Source: Fonsecaea monophora
Taxonomy: Eukaryota; Ascomycota; Eurotiomycetes; Chaetothyriales; Herpotrichiellaceae
Direction: 5' to 3'
NCBI RefSeq assembly: GCF_001642475.1
Contig: NW_019174054.1
Coordinates: 1-64,000, forward strand
DNA: 64,000 bases
A program made the translations under genes and the position numbers. A model generated the notes under the pieces. The model was not told the origin of the DNA. It ran no database searches and saw only the letters and a program-made list of their open reading frames with translations. The number at the start of each line of letters is the position of its first letter. The stretch's first letter is position 1. Shown here one piece after another: positions 42,461-53,012 of the stretch.

Positions 42461-43483
42461 GGTGGTGGTGTAAGGTGAATATACCGTATACACGGGTCGA
42501 AACTACTGTCGTGTGAGCCTCATGTTATCAAGACCCTTTAGGCACTATTAAGTTCTCCCGTTCCTTACCGGCCTACATCGGGCATCAAGATTTCTGTGGT
42601 TGCTCGCCAACCCTTAGAATCAATTTGTTCCCGGTGTCCGGAGACAGAATTCCCCTTCCGGACCCTTTTCAGAATGAGCCCGATCTGGCGGACGTTCCAG
42701 GGTGTTCTCTATCCCATACTGTTTTGCATTCCCTTTCAAAGCTTTGGGCCTAGAGATATAACAAGCCGAAGATGCTTTGGGGATTTGAACTGGGCAGTGG
42801 TCAACAGTCGGGCGTGCCGTCGTTGATCCCGGCGCTCCTGTCTCGTGTGTCAAACATGCTTACAAGATGCATCTTGTGGACCCTGTAATGATGTTCAACT
42901 TCCGGTCTGACGCTCCTCTTGCCTAGCGATCCGCGGGAGAGAAAAGTCGAGGGTCTATTCCTGACGCCCGGAGCTCTAAGTCTGGACTTGTCCGAAGACT
43001 CCTCTGCGTAGATTTGGATACTCAAGTCAATGATTGCAGACTCTGGCGCGTATGTTCCGGCTGGGTGCGGAAAGCAGAGAGCAGAAGTAAAAGGTCAGGC
43101 GTCGTGATATTCAACAACGCCACTGCATATTTTGGTCTGCTTCAACGACGAAACCGTGCTTAGCTGGGCCTGTTCGATGCGCTCTCGCGTGGTGGGTCAG
43201 AGTGGTCCAGCTCCTTTTCCTGGATGAAAATAGGGGTGGGCGAAATATAGTTCGGGGGTAACATAATATATGTATATATGCCAAATGCTTATCCTCATCT
43301 TATCTGTCTGTCTGTTTTTCTTTATCTCTGTCTGTACCTGTTGCGCCACTGACTAACTTGGTACTCCTCGATGAAACACCCCAGGCTAACACCAAACTCC
43401 GTTACTGATGTACTCAATCAACGGAAGCCAGAAATCCAAAGCTGAAAGCGACTGACTGGGATGCACAATCTCGGACAAAAAAA
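42461..43483. promoter_or_regulatory. Upstream region of the second dehydrogenase-like gene and 3' flank of TF-3
   Basis: About 1 kb. CCGGAGA at 42638-42644 lies in GTGTCCGGAGACAGAATTCC, followed by CTTCCGGACC. Further right there is a TA-rich patch (43262-43280) and pyrimidine-rich TCTG repeats (43300-43335). No gene recognised. Confidence 0.4.
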
Positions 43484-46156
43484 TCAATGTGTGCCAATGT
43501 CCGGATACGCCGGACTGTGTGGAGTGCTATTATGTAGCCCAGCACTAGCGTCCGTGCCTGCACTCGTGGCCGGCTTGGGAGGAGTTTTCGAGGATGCGTT
43601 GTCGCTGGACGGTGCAGGCCCGGTGCTGGTGAGCGTTGTCGCCGAGGCGGCTGCTGGGGGGCCTCTCGGCCCAGAGAGTCCGGATAAGGGTAAGGGAGAT
43701 ACAGCGCCGACGATGGAAGAGCCGGCGCCCACGTCGGTGGCATAGCCCAGGCCTTCGATAGCAGCCATGCTGGGGTCCATGCCGAAATCGAGGTCGGCAT
43801 TGAGGAAAGCGTCGCCATCGAAGAGCGGGTCCCGGAAGATGGTGGGCATGCTGAGGTCGAAGAAGCCGTCGAACAACTCGTCCAGATTCGTAAACTGCGG
43901 ATCGTAAATGCCCGGGCCAAACGAGGATGGTACGTCGAGCGCAAACGCGTTTGCACCTGTCGAAGACAATCCACCAAGGGCATTGTGGTGCGGGTTGTTC
44001 AGGGCTGATGTTTGAAAGCGGGTGCTTTTGTTGTAGTTTTGGTACTGGAATGCGGATATGGGTGGGATTTGGCTGAATCCCGAGGCATAGCTGTGGTTGA
44101 ATTGCTGCGACAGAGACGTTTTGGGGGATGTGGTGGTCAAAGGTGATGCTGGTGTGACGTTGGGCATAGCCCTGGCAAAAGGAGCATTCCAAAGACTCTT
44201 GCTATGGCTCTTGTTGCTGACGCTATTGTCGCCGCTTCTGGCCGAGGATGGCGACGCTAGGGTCGGGGCTGTTCCGTTTGAATGGGTTGCTGCTGCATCA
44301 GAGAGGACATGTAATCCGTTTCCTCCGGGGCCTCCGCCAGAAGATAGGGATTTCGTCATCGCCGGAGTTGTAGTCGCAGACCCTCTGAGCGTCGCAGCTG
44401 GCGTGGATGAACTGTGAGAATGGTGTCCTCCACGATGAGCCTTACCCTCAAACGGCCCAAACTTGCACGCAGCGACCTCTGCTTCCATTGCGTTGACGAT
44501 CCCAGTCACGTCAGCTTTCCTCACTCCTGTTTGTTTCAGAGACTTCAGCGCCTTCCGGCCCAGTCTGGCCATTGCGTCTGCAGTCCACCAGTACATGCTC
44601 AGCGCCTCCAATGTCTCACAGCGCGTAGCGAGATCGGCCTGTGCACGATCGGTGTCTTCAAATGCATTGTCACGGAGACCGCGGTATGCAACTGTCAGTG
44701 CGAGGCCGACCGCATAGGGCACCAGAGGAATAGGCTGAACAGACGCGTGACGACCGTTAGCGAGGAGTTCTTGGATCCGATCAGCTGCTGATATACGGCG
44801 GGCATAAGAGGTCGTGGAAGGGCCACCTGCGCGGCAAGAGAGAATCGCGATGACGTGGTAGCAGAGCTCGAGGATACCTTGGGAAGAATGTTAGCGACAC
44901 AGAAGGATAGTAGGTCAGGACCGACGTAGAAGAAGTATCATGATCAGAAGAGCCGACTCACTTTGTTCCGAGACTGGAAGTAAGGACAAATCGATACCCT
45001 CAGTCAGCGATCGATAGGCTGGGAACTCAGCTTCCCACCCTGTACACTCCGGGTCCGCAGTTGGCCTGTAAAATTCAATGACCTCGTCGAGAAGGTCTCC
45101 CAATCTCAGCCACAAATTGATTACATTGCTTCTGGGAACGCCGTTTTCCAGAGGCGGACGTGCGATGTCGATGTCGCGATTTGCGATCACAATTGGCCGC
45201 CCACCAAGACAGGCATTGATCTTGTCGAGAGTCCAGATGGTCCACCATAGCATGCTTGATTGGTCTTTGGGGGACCGTCCTGGTGTGTGGACATGAAGAC
45301 CCGCAGTCCAGGCATCGTGAATTGCTTGCGACAGATGTAATGAGGACTCTTCAATGCCACCTGGTCCATCATTATGTAAATGCATCAATGTCAGAATCTG
45401 GACCTTGGTGACTCTATCAGGTTCCAGGTCAGCTTTCATTGCTGCATCCAATCCCGTATGTAAACTCCGGGCGAATGGGATGGGATCAAGAAGTGGTCCG
45501 TCATCATAAAGTCGAAGGTATGGAGCGGCCTCCTCAGTCTTGCAGGTGACAAGACATATGGCCTGCATGAGGAATATCGAGCACCGTCCCTCGGTATAGT
45601 CCCGAAGCAGTTTAATGCCGTTCAGGATGGGTAGCAGTCCATCAAAGCATGCAATGTAAGTGGTGACCAGGGCGTCCTGAGTCGCCTTGGGCAGAACTCG
45701 AAAGGCTCCCACCGCTTGCAAGTAATTTCGTTGATGACCGGTCAGGATCCTTCGACCACCTTCGACCCTGCCATACTTCTCGACATTGAGTGGCGTTTTG
45801 TCGCCCGACTTGTGCGGTTGGGGCGGGCCAAGGTCCTCTGGAGGGAGTCCATCTTGTAAGTCGCGAGACTGTTCGACCCAGGTGCCGATTCGACTGATCC
45901 TCTGGCTGCCTTGCTTCCTAGACGACAAGTCGGTGAGGATGGACTCGGGGTTCAGGTCTCCCACGAAGCGGATGGGTTCTTTGTGTGTCAGGTTGGGCAG
46001 CACCCTGTCAAGCCCATCAGAATCTGCCTGCTGCTCTGGCGGGCGCTGAAAGGTGTGATGACAGCGCTTCTTTGCGGCGCGACATTTCTGACATGCCCGT
46101 GCGGCTCTCTTGCGGCTCGCGAAGGCCGCCGTGTCCGCCTCCCAAACAACTTGCAT
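43484..46156 (-). CDS. Fungal transcription factor with a partial Zn2Cys6 motif (TF-3)
   Basis: Two exons (44962-46156 and 43484-44877) give 862 residues. Near the N-terminus RKRAARACQKCRAAKKRCHH provides three of the six zinc-cluster cysteines; no matching second half (CxxC...C) follows within the next 80 residues, where histidines and a Gln-rich stretch appear instead. A fungal_trans-type domain follows (RFVGDLNPES, SIFLMQAICLVTCKTEEAAP, SSMLWWTIWTLDKINACLGGRP). The last 300 residues are Ser/Ala/Thr/Gly-rich low complexity. A related family carrying only this half motif plus basic residues may exist. Target genes are unknown. Confidence 0.8.
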
Positions 46157-46534
46157 CGAATCCCAAGGGCTCTTCGGGTATTAGATTTTAATGAAGTGAG
46201 GGAATTGGTGGGGGCAGAGCCGGCGGCTGATCTGAAAGCAGATATCGCCCCGCGGCACGCTACACGTGACTGGATTATTTTCTTTGCTGTCACCTGACGC
46301 ACGCACTACGTCATTCAATTTAAATAGTTTCCAGACTTCGACCAGTCAACATTTCAGCCTTGCACGTGCATTGTTACTTCTTCGTTTACGGGGGTGTCTT
46401 TTGACATATCAGCAATTACACGTGCGGGATTCAGTTCTCCCACTGCCATAAGAGAAACAGACAAAGGATATGTTGCGTATGATCTTCCCCTAAGGCTCAG
46501 CCATATGTGACGTCGACTCCTGCAGAACAAGTCC
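46157..46534. promoter_or_regulatory. Upstream region of TF-3
   Basis: About 380 bp between two minus-strand genes. It contains a CRE-like TGACGTC at 46508-46514 and several CACGTG/CACGTGC-type E-boxes (for example near 46362). No gene seen. Confidence 0.35.
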
Positions 46535-47488
46535 CTATACCGCCGTCTTCTTCTTGACTAACAATAGCACACCATACACGGCCGCCTTGATCTTCTCATT
46601 TCCTTTCTCCACGCCTGCTTCGTGCAACAGCTGCTCAATCTTCTGGCGAAGGATTTTCAGCACGTCCCTCTCCGTGCCAACGTCGTCTGGGTGTGCCTGG
46701 CGCCAGCGCGTCTCTGCACTCCCTGTCGCCATCATCTTCTCAAACGTGTCCATATCTGCTTCAGGTAGTCCCACAAAGAATTCTTCACTTGGATCCCACT
46801 CCTGCCGGACGAATGTCGTTTGGTCAAACTCGGCAACGGGTTGAGCCAGAGTCCATGGAAGAGGGAGATCAACATAACGGTCTCGCACCAGGAGCGAGCC
46901 TGGCTCAAGGTAGGGCTTCATGTTACGCTCTTGATGGTCATCGAAAGCGGCCTGGATGGCAGCAGAATTGGGCATAGACGGATGAGCACGAATGTTGCCA
47001 CTCGTCCATATGGCAACGGTACCTCCTGGCTTGAGGACGCGTGCAGCGCTGGGCCAGAAGCCCGACATGTCGAACCAGTGAGCGGCATTGGAGGCAGTGA
47101 TGAGGTCGACGCTAGAGTCTGCAACGGCTGGAGACAGGTTTGCTCCGAGTTCCTCCGCCGTGGAAATTTCAAAACGTGCAGGCTCAGAAGTGGACGAGAC
47201 GATACCCATCGAGCGAGCGATAGCGAGCATGCCTTCGGAAGGATCCAGACCCAGGACGTGAGCAAAATGAGGTGCAAGCCCTCGAGCCGCAAGGCCAGGG
47301 CCGCAACCGACATCAAGAACTGTGTCAAAACCACCCCCAGTTGAGGAGTGGTAGTCGACGACGGCTTGATACACCTTTGGATGGTAATCGCGGCGAACTT
47401 GGGCATAGGCTTTGCCCTGGTCCTTGTTATAGGAGCTGAACGTCTTTTCCTTTGGAAAGGGGACAGATGCTGATTGTGGCGCGGCCAT
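46535..47488 (-). CDS. SAM-dependent methyltransferase (trans-aconitate methyltransferase/Crg1-like)
   Basis: A single exon; from the ATG at 47488 it encodes 317 residues. The class I methyltransferase fold is shown by motif I VLDVGCGPGLAARGL, the acidic end of beta-2 (VLGLDPSEGML), DLITASNAAHWFD and RVLKPGGTVAIW. The N-terminal FSSYNKDQGKAYAQVRRDYH segment is typical of the fungal trans-aconitate 3-methyltransferase-like group, whose members methylate small carboxylates or farnesoic-type acids. An in-frame extension upstream lacks similarity. It lies between two regulators and could belong to the cluster or simply flank it. Confidence 0.88.
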   Translation of the reverse strand: MAAPQSASVPFPKEKTFSSYNKDQGKAYAQVRRDYHPKVYQAVVDYHSSTGGGFDTVLDVGCGPGLAARGLAPHFAHVLGLDPSEGMLAIARSMGIVSSTSEPARFEISTAEELGANLSPAVADSSVDLITASNAAHWFDMSGFWPSAARVLKPGGTVAIWTSGNIRAHPSMPNSAAIQAAFDDHQERNMKPYLEPGSLLVRDRYVDLPLPWTLAQPVAEFDQTTFVRQEWDPSEEFFVGLPEADMDTFEKMMATGSAETRWRQAHPDDVGTERDVLKILRQKIEQLLHEAGVEKGNEKIKAAVYGVLLLVKKKTAV

Positions 47489-47850
47489 GGTGCTTGCGGG
47501 CAGCAAAAATACCGTCGTGCGGATTGCTTGTTTTCGGGCTGAAGTTTCGAGAGAGTAGCCCCGCTCAGAACTGACACGCAGAATGAGAAACTGATTTATC
47601 CTGCCTCTGCAGTCACACAGTATTGAACCCCAGCAGAAACGAGCATAGCGGAGGTAGATATGAGTCGGTGGGAATGCAGAGTTATTTATCTGCCAACTTT
47701 GGAGCAAGGCTGTGGAGGTGGGAGGCCAGCAAATCACAGTGTAGTTTCAAGGCTATTGGACATTCCACTAAGCCTGATACAGGGGACCATTGCGAGACCC
47801 CAATCAGCACATCCGGTAAGTCGAGACACCGGGCGTGACGGATGAAAGTA
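47489..47850. other. Intergenic between methyltransferase and TF-4
   Basis: About 360 bp; promoter of the methyltransferase plus the 3' flank of TF-4. Nothing distinctive. Confidence 0.3.
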
Positions 47851-49634
47851 TCATGTACAAGTACTCGGTACTTTCACACCGATACCGGCCCACAGAGCTA
47901 TTGGATGTCCGTGTCCACATGAACTGAGACGTTTTGCCAAAGCGGCATCGGCCATACAGCTCGCCTGCCGCACACCCATAGTAGAACTGATGTGACTAAG
48001 TTGCTCCACTGCGAAAGAAAATACGGATAGATCGTTCCTTTCTTCGAGGGCTATGAGAAAAAGCGAGTGCATGAACGGGATGATGCCTGAAAGAAGGAGT
48101 TAGCCAGAGGAATTGTATTAAGTGAGCCAAGGGGATACTTGCGTGGAGAATTTCTGAAACTATGCGTTGAGATGCAAATGTCGATGCATAGCTGGCGAAT
48201 GGTGGAAAGAGCCAGGTCCGTCAGCGCATTATCAGGATTGGGCACACAAGCCTCGTTCTGCAAGATGAGTTGGTTGACGAGGATTCGAGCAGCGCGCCAT
48301 GAGTTCCATGCCTCTGCGATCCAGAGATTCGGGTAGACATGCATCTTACCAGCAAAGTAGGTGTCATTAGCAGCGTCAGACATAGAGACTGTAGTATATT
48401 TCCAACTTGGGGGCAAGCCTGCTCTCCAAGTCTCGAGATCTGCATCGATCTCTAGTGCAGTTGCACGAATTGCTTGGGGGTCTATCGCCCCTTGGTCTTT
48501 CATGGCTGCACGGAGGTTGGCCAGTCGAAAACAAATTTCTGTGATAGATCCTGGGCTGGCGATGTTTGCACGCTGCCAATTTTGTCTCAGGTTGCCTGTT
48601 TGAAAATTGAAGGTTGCTTTGACTAGAGCGTTGGGGACGGCAACATTCTCCTGCATGCAGGCCAGAAGCTATGGACGGAATCAGACAATAGATCACGCTT
48701 GGCGGGAGGAGGGGAGGGGAGCCTGAGAGAGTCACTCACGAGGTACGAGCGAAACTGGACATAGAGCATCCCGCCACGCTCACTGCTGAATTGGTCCTGG
48801 CCTCGGAGCTCTAGGACAGCTGCGCCAGCTCTGATGTGAGCAACCCATTCGGGGCACCTATCCAAGGCTTCGCAGTTGATGGTCTGTAGGCAAGTGAGTG
48901 AGACCTCCTGACAGTTGGACCGAGATAGCAGTCTAGCTTACCTCGAAGAACGCGAGCAACATGAGAGCCATGAACGTCGTGTCCAAAACGGCTTGGATTG
49001 GGTCGTGTAACGCTTTCTGCATGGACGACAGAGCTGCAGAATACTGCGCTCGAGCCTGAGATTTGATTTGTGAAGCGTCGAAGACGTTTGACAGTCCCGC
49101 CATGCCTACTGCCTCAATGACCTTCCTCAACACGTTGTTCGGTCCTTGGTCAAAGTAGGACTTGGTCAACCAAGCATGGTGATTATTGAAAGTACAATCT
49201 TTGGGAGAGTACTTCACGAAGAAGAAGTTCGCTCCCAGATCATGACTAGATGGCGATGGTGAACGTGCAATGGTCACAGATTGCTGGCGAGATGCGGCGA
49301 GGTATTCCTTCCTGGAAGCCGGCGTATTGTTCTGTAAATACACAATAGCAGTCTGTGGTGAGGTCCAGACCATGCTCGAATTTTCCTCTTGACGGCATCT
49401 TCGAGCAACCCTGTCGGATTCATCTCTGATCCTGACCTGATCGAGGTTGCGGTAACCAGGACATTTTTGTTTCAATCTCGCGCACTTGAGGCATCCTGGT
49501 CTCCCTTCGTCGCACTGGCCAAATTAAGCCGGTCTGCATAAGTCAAACATTGTAAATAGGTCATAATAACTTACCTTGACCTTGCGTTTCCGGCACAGCT
49601 CGCAGCCTTTACTAGGAGCACGACAAAATACCAT
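47851..49634 (-). CDS. Zn2Cys6 transcription factor with DUF3468-type regulatory domain (TF-4)
   Basis: Five exons (49575-49634, 48942-49514, 48740-48883, 48143-48668, 47851-48086) give 512 residues. The zinc cluster is complete and split by the first intron: GCELCRKRKVK then CDEGRPGCLKCARLKQKCPG. The rest resembles the fungal TF group with the DUF3468/fungal_trans_2 domain (FFFVKYSPKD, VLDTTFMALMLLAFFE, CPEWVAHIRAGAAVLELRG, HVYPNLWIAEAWNSWRAARIL). The fourth intron has a GC donor (CAC|GCAAGT, minus strand at 48142). Regulators of this group often control nearby metabolic genes; here the methyltransferase is the closest. Confidence 0.87.
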
Positions 49635-50560
49635 GGCATGGATGATCTTTAACTGTTTAAAGAGCGTCCTCGAAGATTCCGGTATTATCGTCCTCCCTGC
49701 AAACCGGTGCTACCAGCCCGGTAAAAACTCACCACCTCTGCTTGGAAAAGGCCAATTGTCCCAGCAGACAGGTAGCGCAGCAGGATGAATTTGTCTCGGT
49801 ATTATGCGGTACGAAAAATGGTTGGTGTTGCTCTTTTGTTTATTAATTGCTCAAGTGCCTCGTCTCTGTCACCCCCACCGCCCTTAAACAAATTCATGTC
49901 TAAATAAACCGCTTGTTCTGCGAACGGCAAACGGAGCCCTGTGGGATGGGAAGACGGTGGTTATATCTCCAATCGTACATACCAAATTACTGTTTGATGT
50001 ATTCCACGAACATCACCAACTACTACGAGACTGTCCACTCGACATCAATAACTTTATCACTCGGTTGCTCCGACGTCCTAGAATATTGCAAGCAATGTTT
50101 CCGTTTTGACATAATTCTCATTCTACCTGACTGCATATGCTCATGACTCTTGACCAAATCCGGTACGTATGGGTAATTGGTCTCATCAGTCGTCCAAGGA
50201 CGGAGTAAAGATCTAATTCACCATCACCAGGATTCTCGGAGAGCAGTCCAGTTGTCCGCTTGCTCTTTCACAAAAGACCACTTTGCGTTCGTTCCTCGTC
50301 TCGGCCACGTGCAATGTTGACTGGTTTCATCCTTCGCATCCTTGGTCGATGCCATCGCGTTTTCTGCTCGATCGAAAGGCTCCAGTAAACCAGTCGCTGG
50401 GTGGGAATCTTCGAAACCCAGCTGTACCCGAAGCGCAGAATCTTCATCGGGGTAGCATACCGAAAGGAATAAATAGTCGTAAGCTTAAAACTCCATTCGC
50501 CCTTATTGCAGGCAACCCATGAAATACAAGGCACAGGAATGCAGGAAGCGCTGAGACTGT
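49635..50560. other. Intergenic, no gene recognised
   Basis: About 925 bp between TF-4 and the PDI gene. It probably holds the promoter of TF-4 and the PDI 3' untranslated region. It marks the transition from accessory to conserved sequence. Confidence 0.4.
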
Positions 50561-52347
50561 TTACAGCTCATCATGCTCCTGGACACCACCGTCATCAGTA
50601 TCTGCGAGCATCGTCTTGGCTGCCTCTGCTGCCTCACTAACTACACTCTTGACAGCATCAGCAGCTCCCGAGGTGACTTCTTCAGCCACGGTAGTAGCAG
50701 CAGGAGCAGCCTTCGCCAAGGTGTCGCTGACAGTAGATGAAACGTCTTCCATATCGACATCCTCGTCACTCTTCGACAGGGCGATACCATCAACGCCATG
50801 TTTGCCGTTGTCCCGGATAAAAGCCGCAAGGTCTTCCATCGTGCGGGAACCTGAGTAGTCAATAGGAGAGTCCTTGGCACCAGCAGGGTACAACTTGATG
50901 GTGGGGAAGCCAGCAATCTCATCGGGAACGTCGTTGAGGGTGGCATCGATCTTGGCGACGGTGACCTTAGAGGAAAGTTCGCCGGAGGTGTAGAGCTCTG
51001 CGAGCTTCTCATAAGTTGGGGCAAGGCTAGAGCTCGTTAGCCACGGTACTTTGAATGTGCATGAAAACTTACGCTTTGCAGTGTCCGCACCAAGGAGCGT
51101 AGAACTCGATCAGCACGTCTTTGGAGTCATCGAGGACGATATCCTTGTACGAATGGGCAACGACGACGGTTACAGGGCCTTCTTGTTTCTCTGGAATGGG
51201 CTCGGATTTGATGCTGGGTTCGAGTTTGCCATTGACAAAGTCCTTGACGAAAGCACCAATCTGTTTCTCGCTCAGGTCGTTACCGACGAATGGGTATTTC
51301 TCATTCTTCACTGTCTCTTGGATGGCGAAGGAAGGGAATTTGTCAGTTGGCAGGTTCAAGTTGCCAGCATGAGCACCGAATGCTTTAGCATCGATGGTTG
51401 CGAAATTGATGACACCTTTGTATTTCTCGGCGACTGGCCTAAGTGCTTCAGCCAGAGACGATCGTTCTTCCGGGGTTTCAGCGAAGATGTAGGCGAGAGG
51501 GATACCGGCCTGTCAAACGCATTAGTACAACGGTATGGTGACGGTCAAAGAAATACATACACCCATGTAGCCAGCATAGGTTTCCGGGCCAACTTCACCG
51601 ACCAACGGAGTCGAGGCGCTCTTGATGAATTTCGAGATGGCCTCCTCATCAAACGACTCGGTGAATGTGTTTTTGCCCTCATCGAAATCCTTGTAGAGCA
51701 CGATGGCTGGTTGCTTGATGCCTTCTGCCTTGGCAAGTGCGGCATCATTCGAGGCTCCGAAAATGTATTCATCCCTTAGCGACTCGGCGAGAGAAGTAAA
51801 TGTCTGGTTCGATGCTTTGTCGTCGGCTGCAATGTACGCGACGATGACGACTTTGTCTGTAGTCTTGAACTCCTCGAGGGTATCGGGACTGAGGGTGGAG
51901 ATGGCAGGTAGCTGCTGCTTGGTCATATATGAGACAATACTGTTCACCCGTTAGTCGCGTACATCTCTTCAGGATTGATGAATGAGTTGTGACTTACGCA
52001 GGCGCCTTCCTGGCACCAGGATAAGGCTTGATGTTGTCCAAGCCCCGGAAGACCTTGACGGTAGGATAGCCCTCGACGCCATAGTCCTTACACAGATCAC
52101 CCTCAGCCGTGCAGTCGACTTTCACAAGAGGGATGTTCTTCTCTTTCAGTGTGGCTGCGGCCTCTTCATACTCGGGTGCCAGAGCTTTGCAGTGGCCGCA
52201 CCATGGAGCAAAGAACTCGGCCAGGACCAAGTCATGTTCGGAGATGAAATCTTTGAAGTTGTCTGTCTTCAGATCATGGACGTCGCTTGCTGAGGAAAGG
52301 CCAGCAAAGGCAAGGCTGATCGCAGCCAGAGATGCGATTGATCGCAT
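50561..52347 (-). CDS. pdi1: Protein disulfide isomerase (ER)
   Basis: Four exons (51998-52347, 51561-51939, 51073-51509, 50561-51026) give 543 residues. A signal peptide (MRSIASLAAISLAFAGLSSA) is followed by thioredoxin domain a with APWCGHC (Cys50/Cys53), the redox-inactive b and b' domains, domain a' with APWCGHC (Cys384/Cys387), an acidic/alanine-rich tail and the ER-retrieval signal HDEL. It forms and reshuffles disulfides in secretory proteins. The start is the ATG that begins the signal peptide. The second active site is interrupted just after CGHCKA by an intron. Housekeeping, not part of the cluster. Confidence 0.97.
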
Positions 52348-53012
52348 GATGGGAGAACTATTAGAGCCGGATGTGCAGTGGGGAATAGAGTGATCGTGGA
52401 CGGTTTGGGGGGACACAAAGGAATGGAAAGATCGGACAGATGGTTCAGATTCAAGGTTTCTGAGAAGTCAAGGGGACACTGAACCCTTTATTCTCAAGGC
52501 ACAGTTTCTGATAGAGTGAATAGTACCGCCGCTCTCCCTTCATTGAGGAGAGGTGTCAACTACTTTTTTGGGGGGCTTCACCAACAACTCCACACGGCTT
52601 TCGCCTTTCAGCTGCCGCCCCCTTTCCGCCGACTCGTTGACCCTGAAACGCGGAGTTGATAATCAGGGGTCCATTTCCACCCAAGCCACCTTTTCCCACT
52701 TTACACAGCATCAATAGGCTTTCCGTGAGGGATACTTGGTATCAGTGCCCACAAAGCATTTCACCTTAAAAAAAAAATCACCAACGGCCCTGCAATTGCG
52801 TTTGGAAAGCCGATGCCGATCTCAGATGTGGGGGGAGTCTGATTGGACGGACTTTCTATGCAGCACAGAAAGCAAAAAGACAGCCACATTAGCAAGGCGT
52901 ATGTTGCCTGGTATTTCTAAGCAACGATGATCATCTGGAATTCCTCCAGGGTTCCGGGTATCTAAGCCACACTTCGCTATCACCTCGAGCCACGCTCTTG
53001 CAAGAGCTAACC
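52348..53012. promoter_or_regulatory. Upstream region of the PDI gene
   Basis: About 665 bp between two minus-strand genes. Contains a poly-A tract near 52770; I could not identify a convincing unfolded-protein-response element by eye. Confidence 0.3.

Noticed and set aside
5834..49634. A classic secondary-metabolite cluster with a backbone synthase
   Set aside because: No ketosynthase, adenylation/condensation, terpene synthase or prenyltransferase motif was found in any frame inspected. The only AMP-binding enzyme is acetoacetyl-CoA synthetase.
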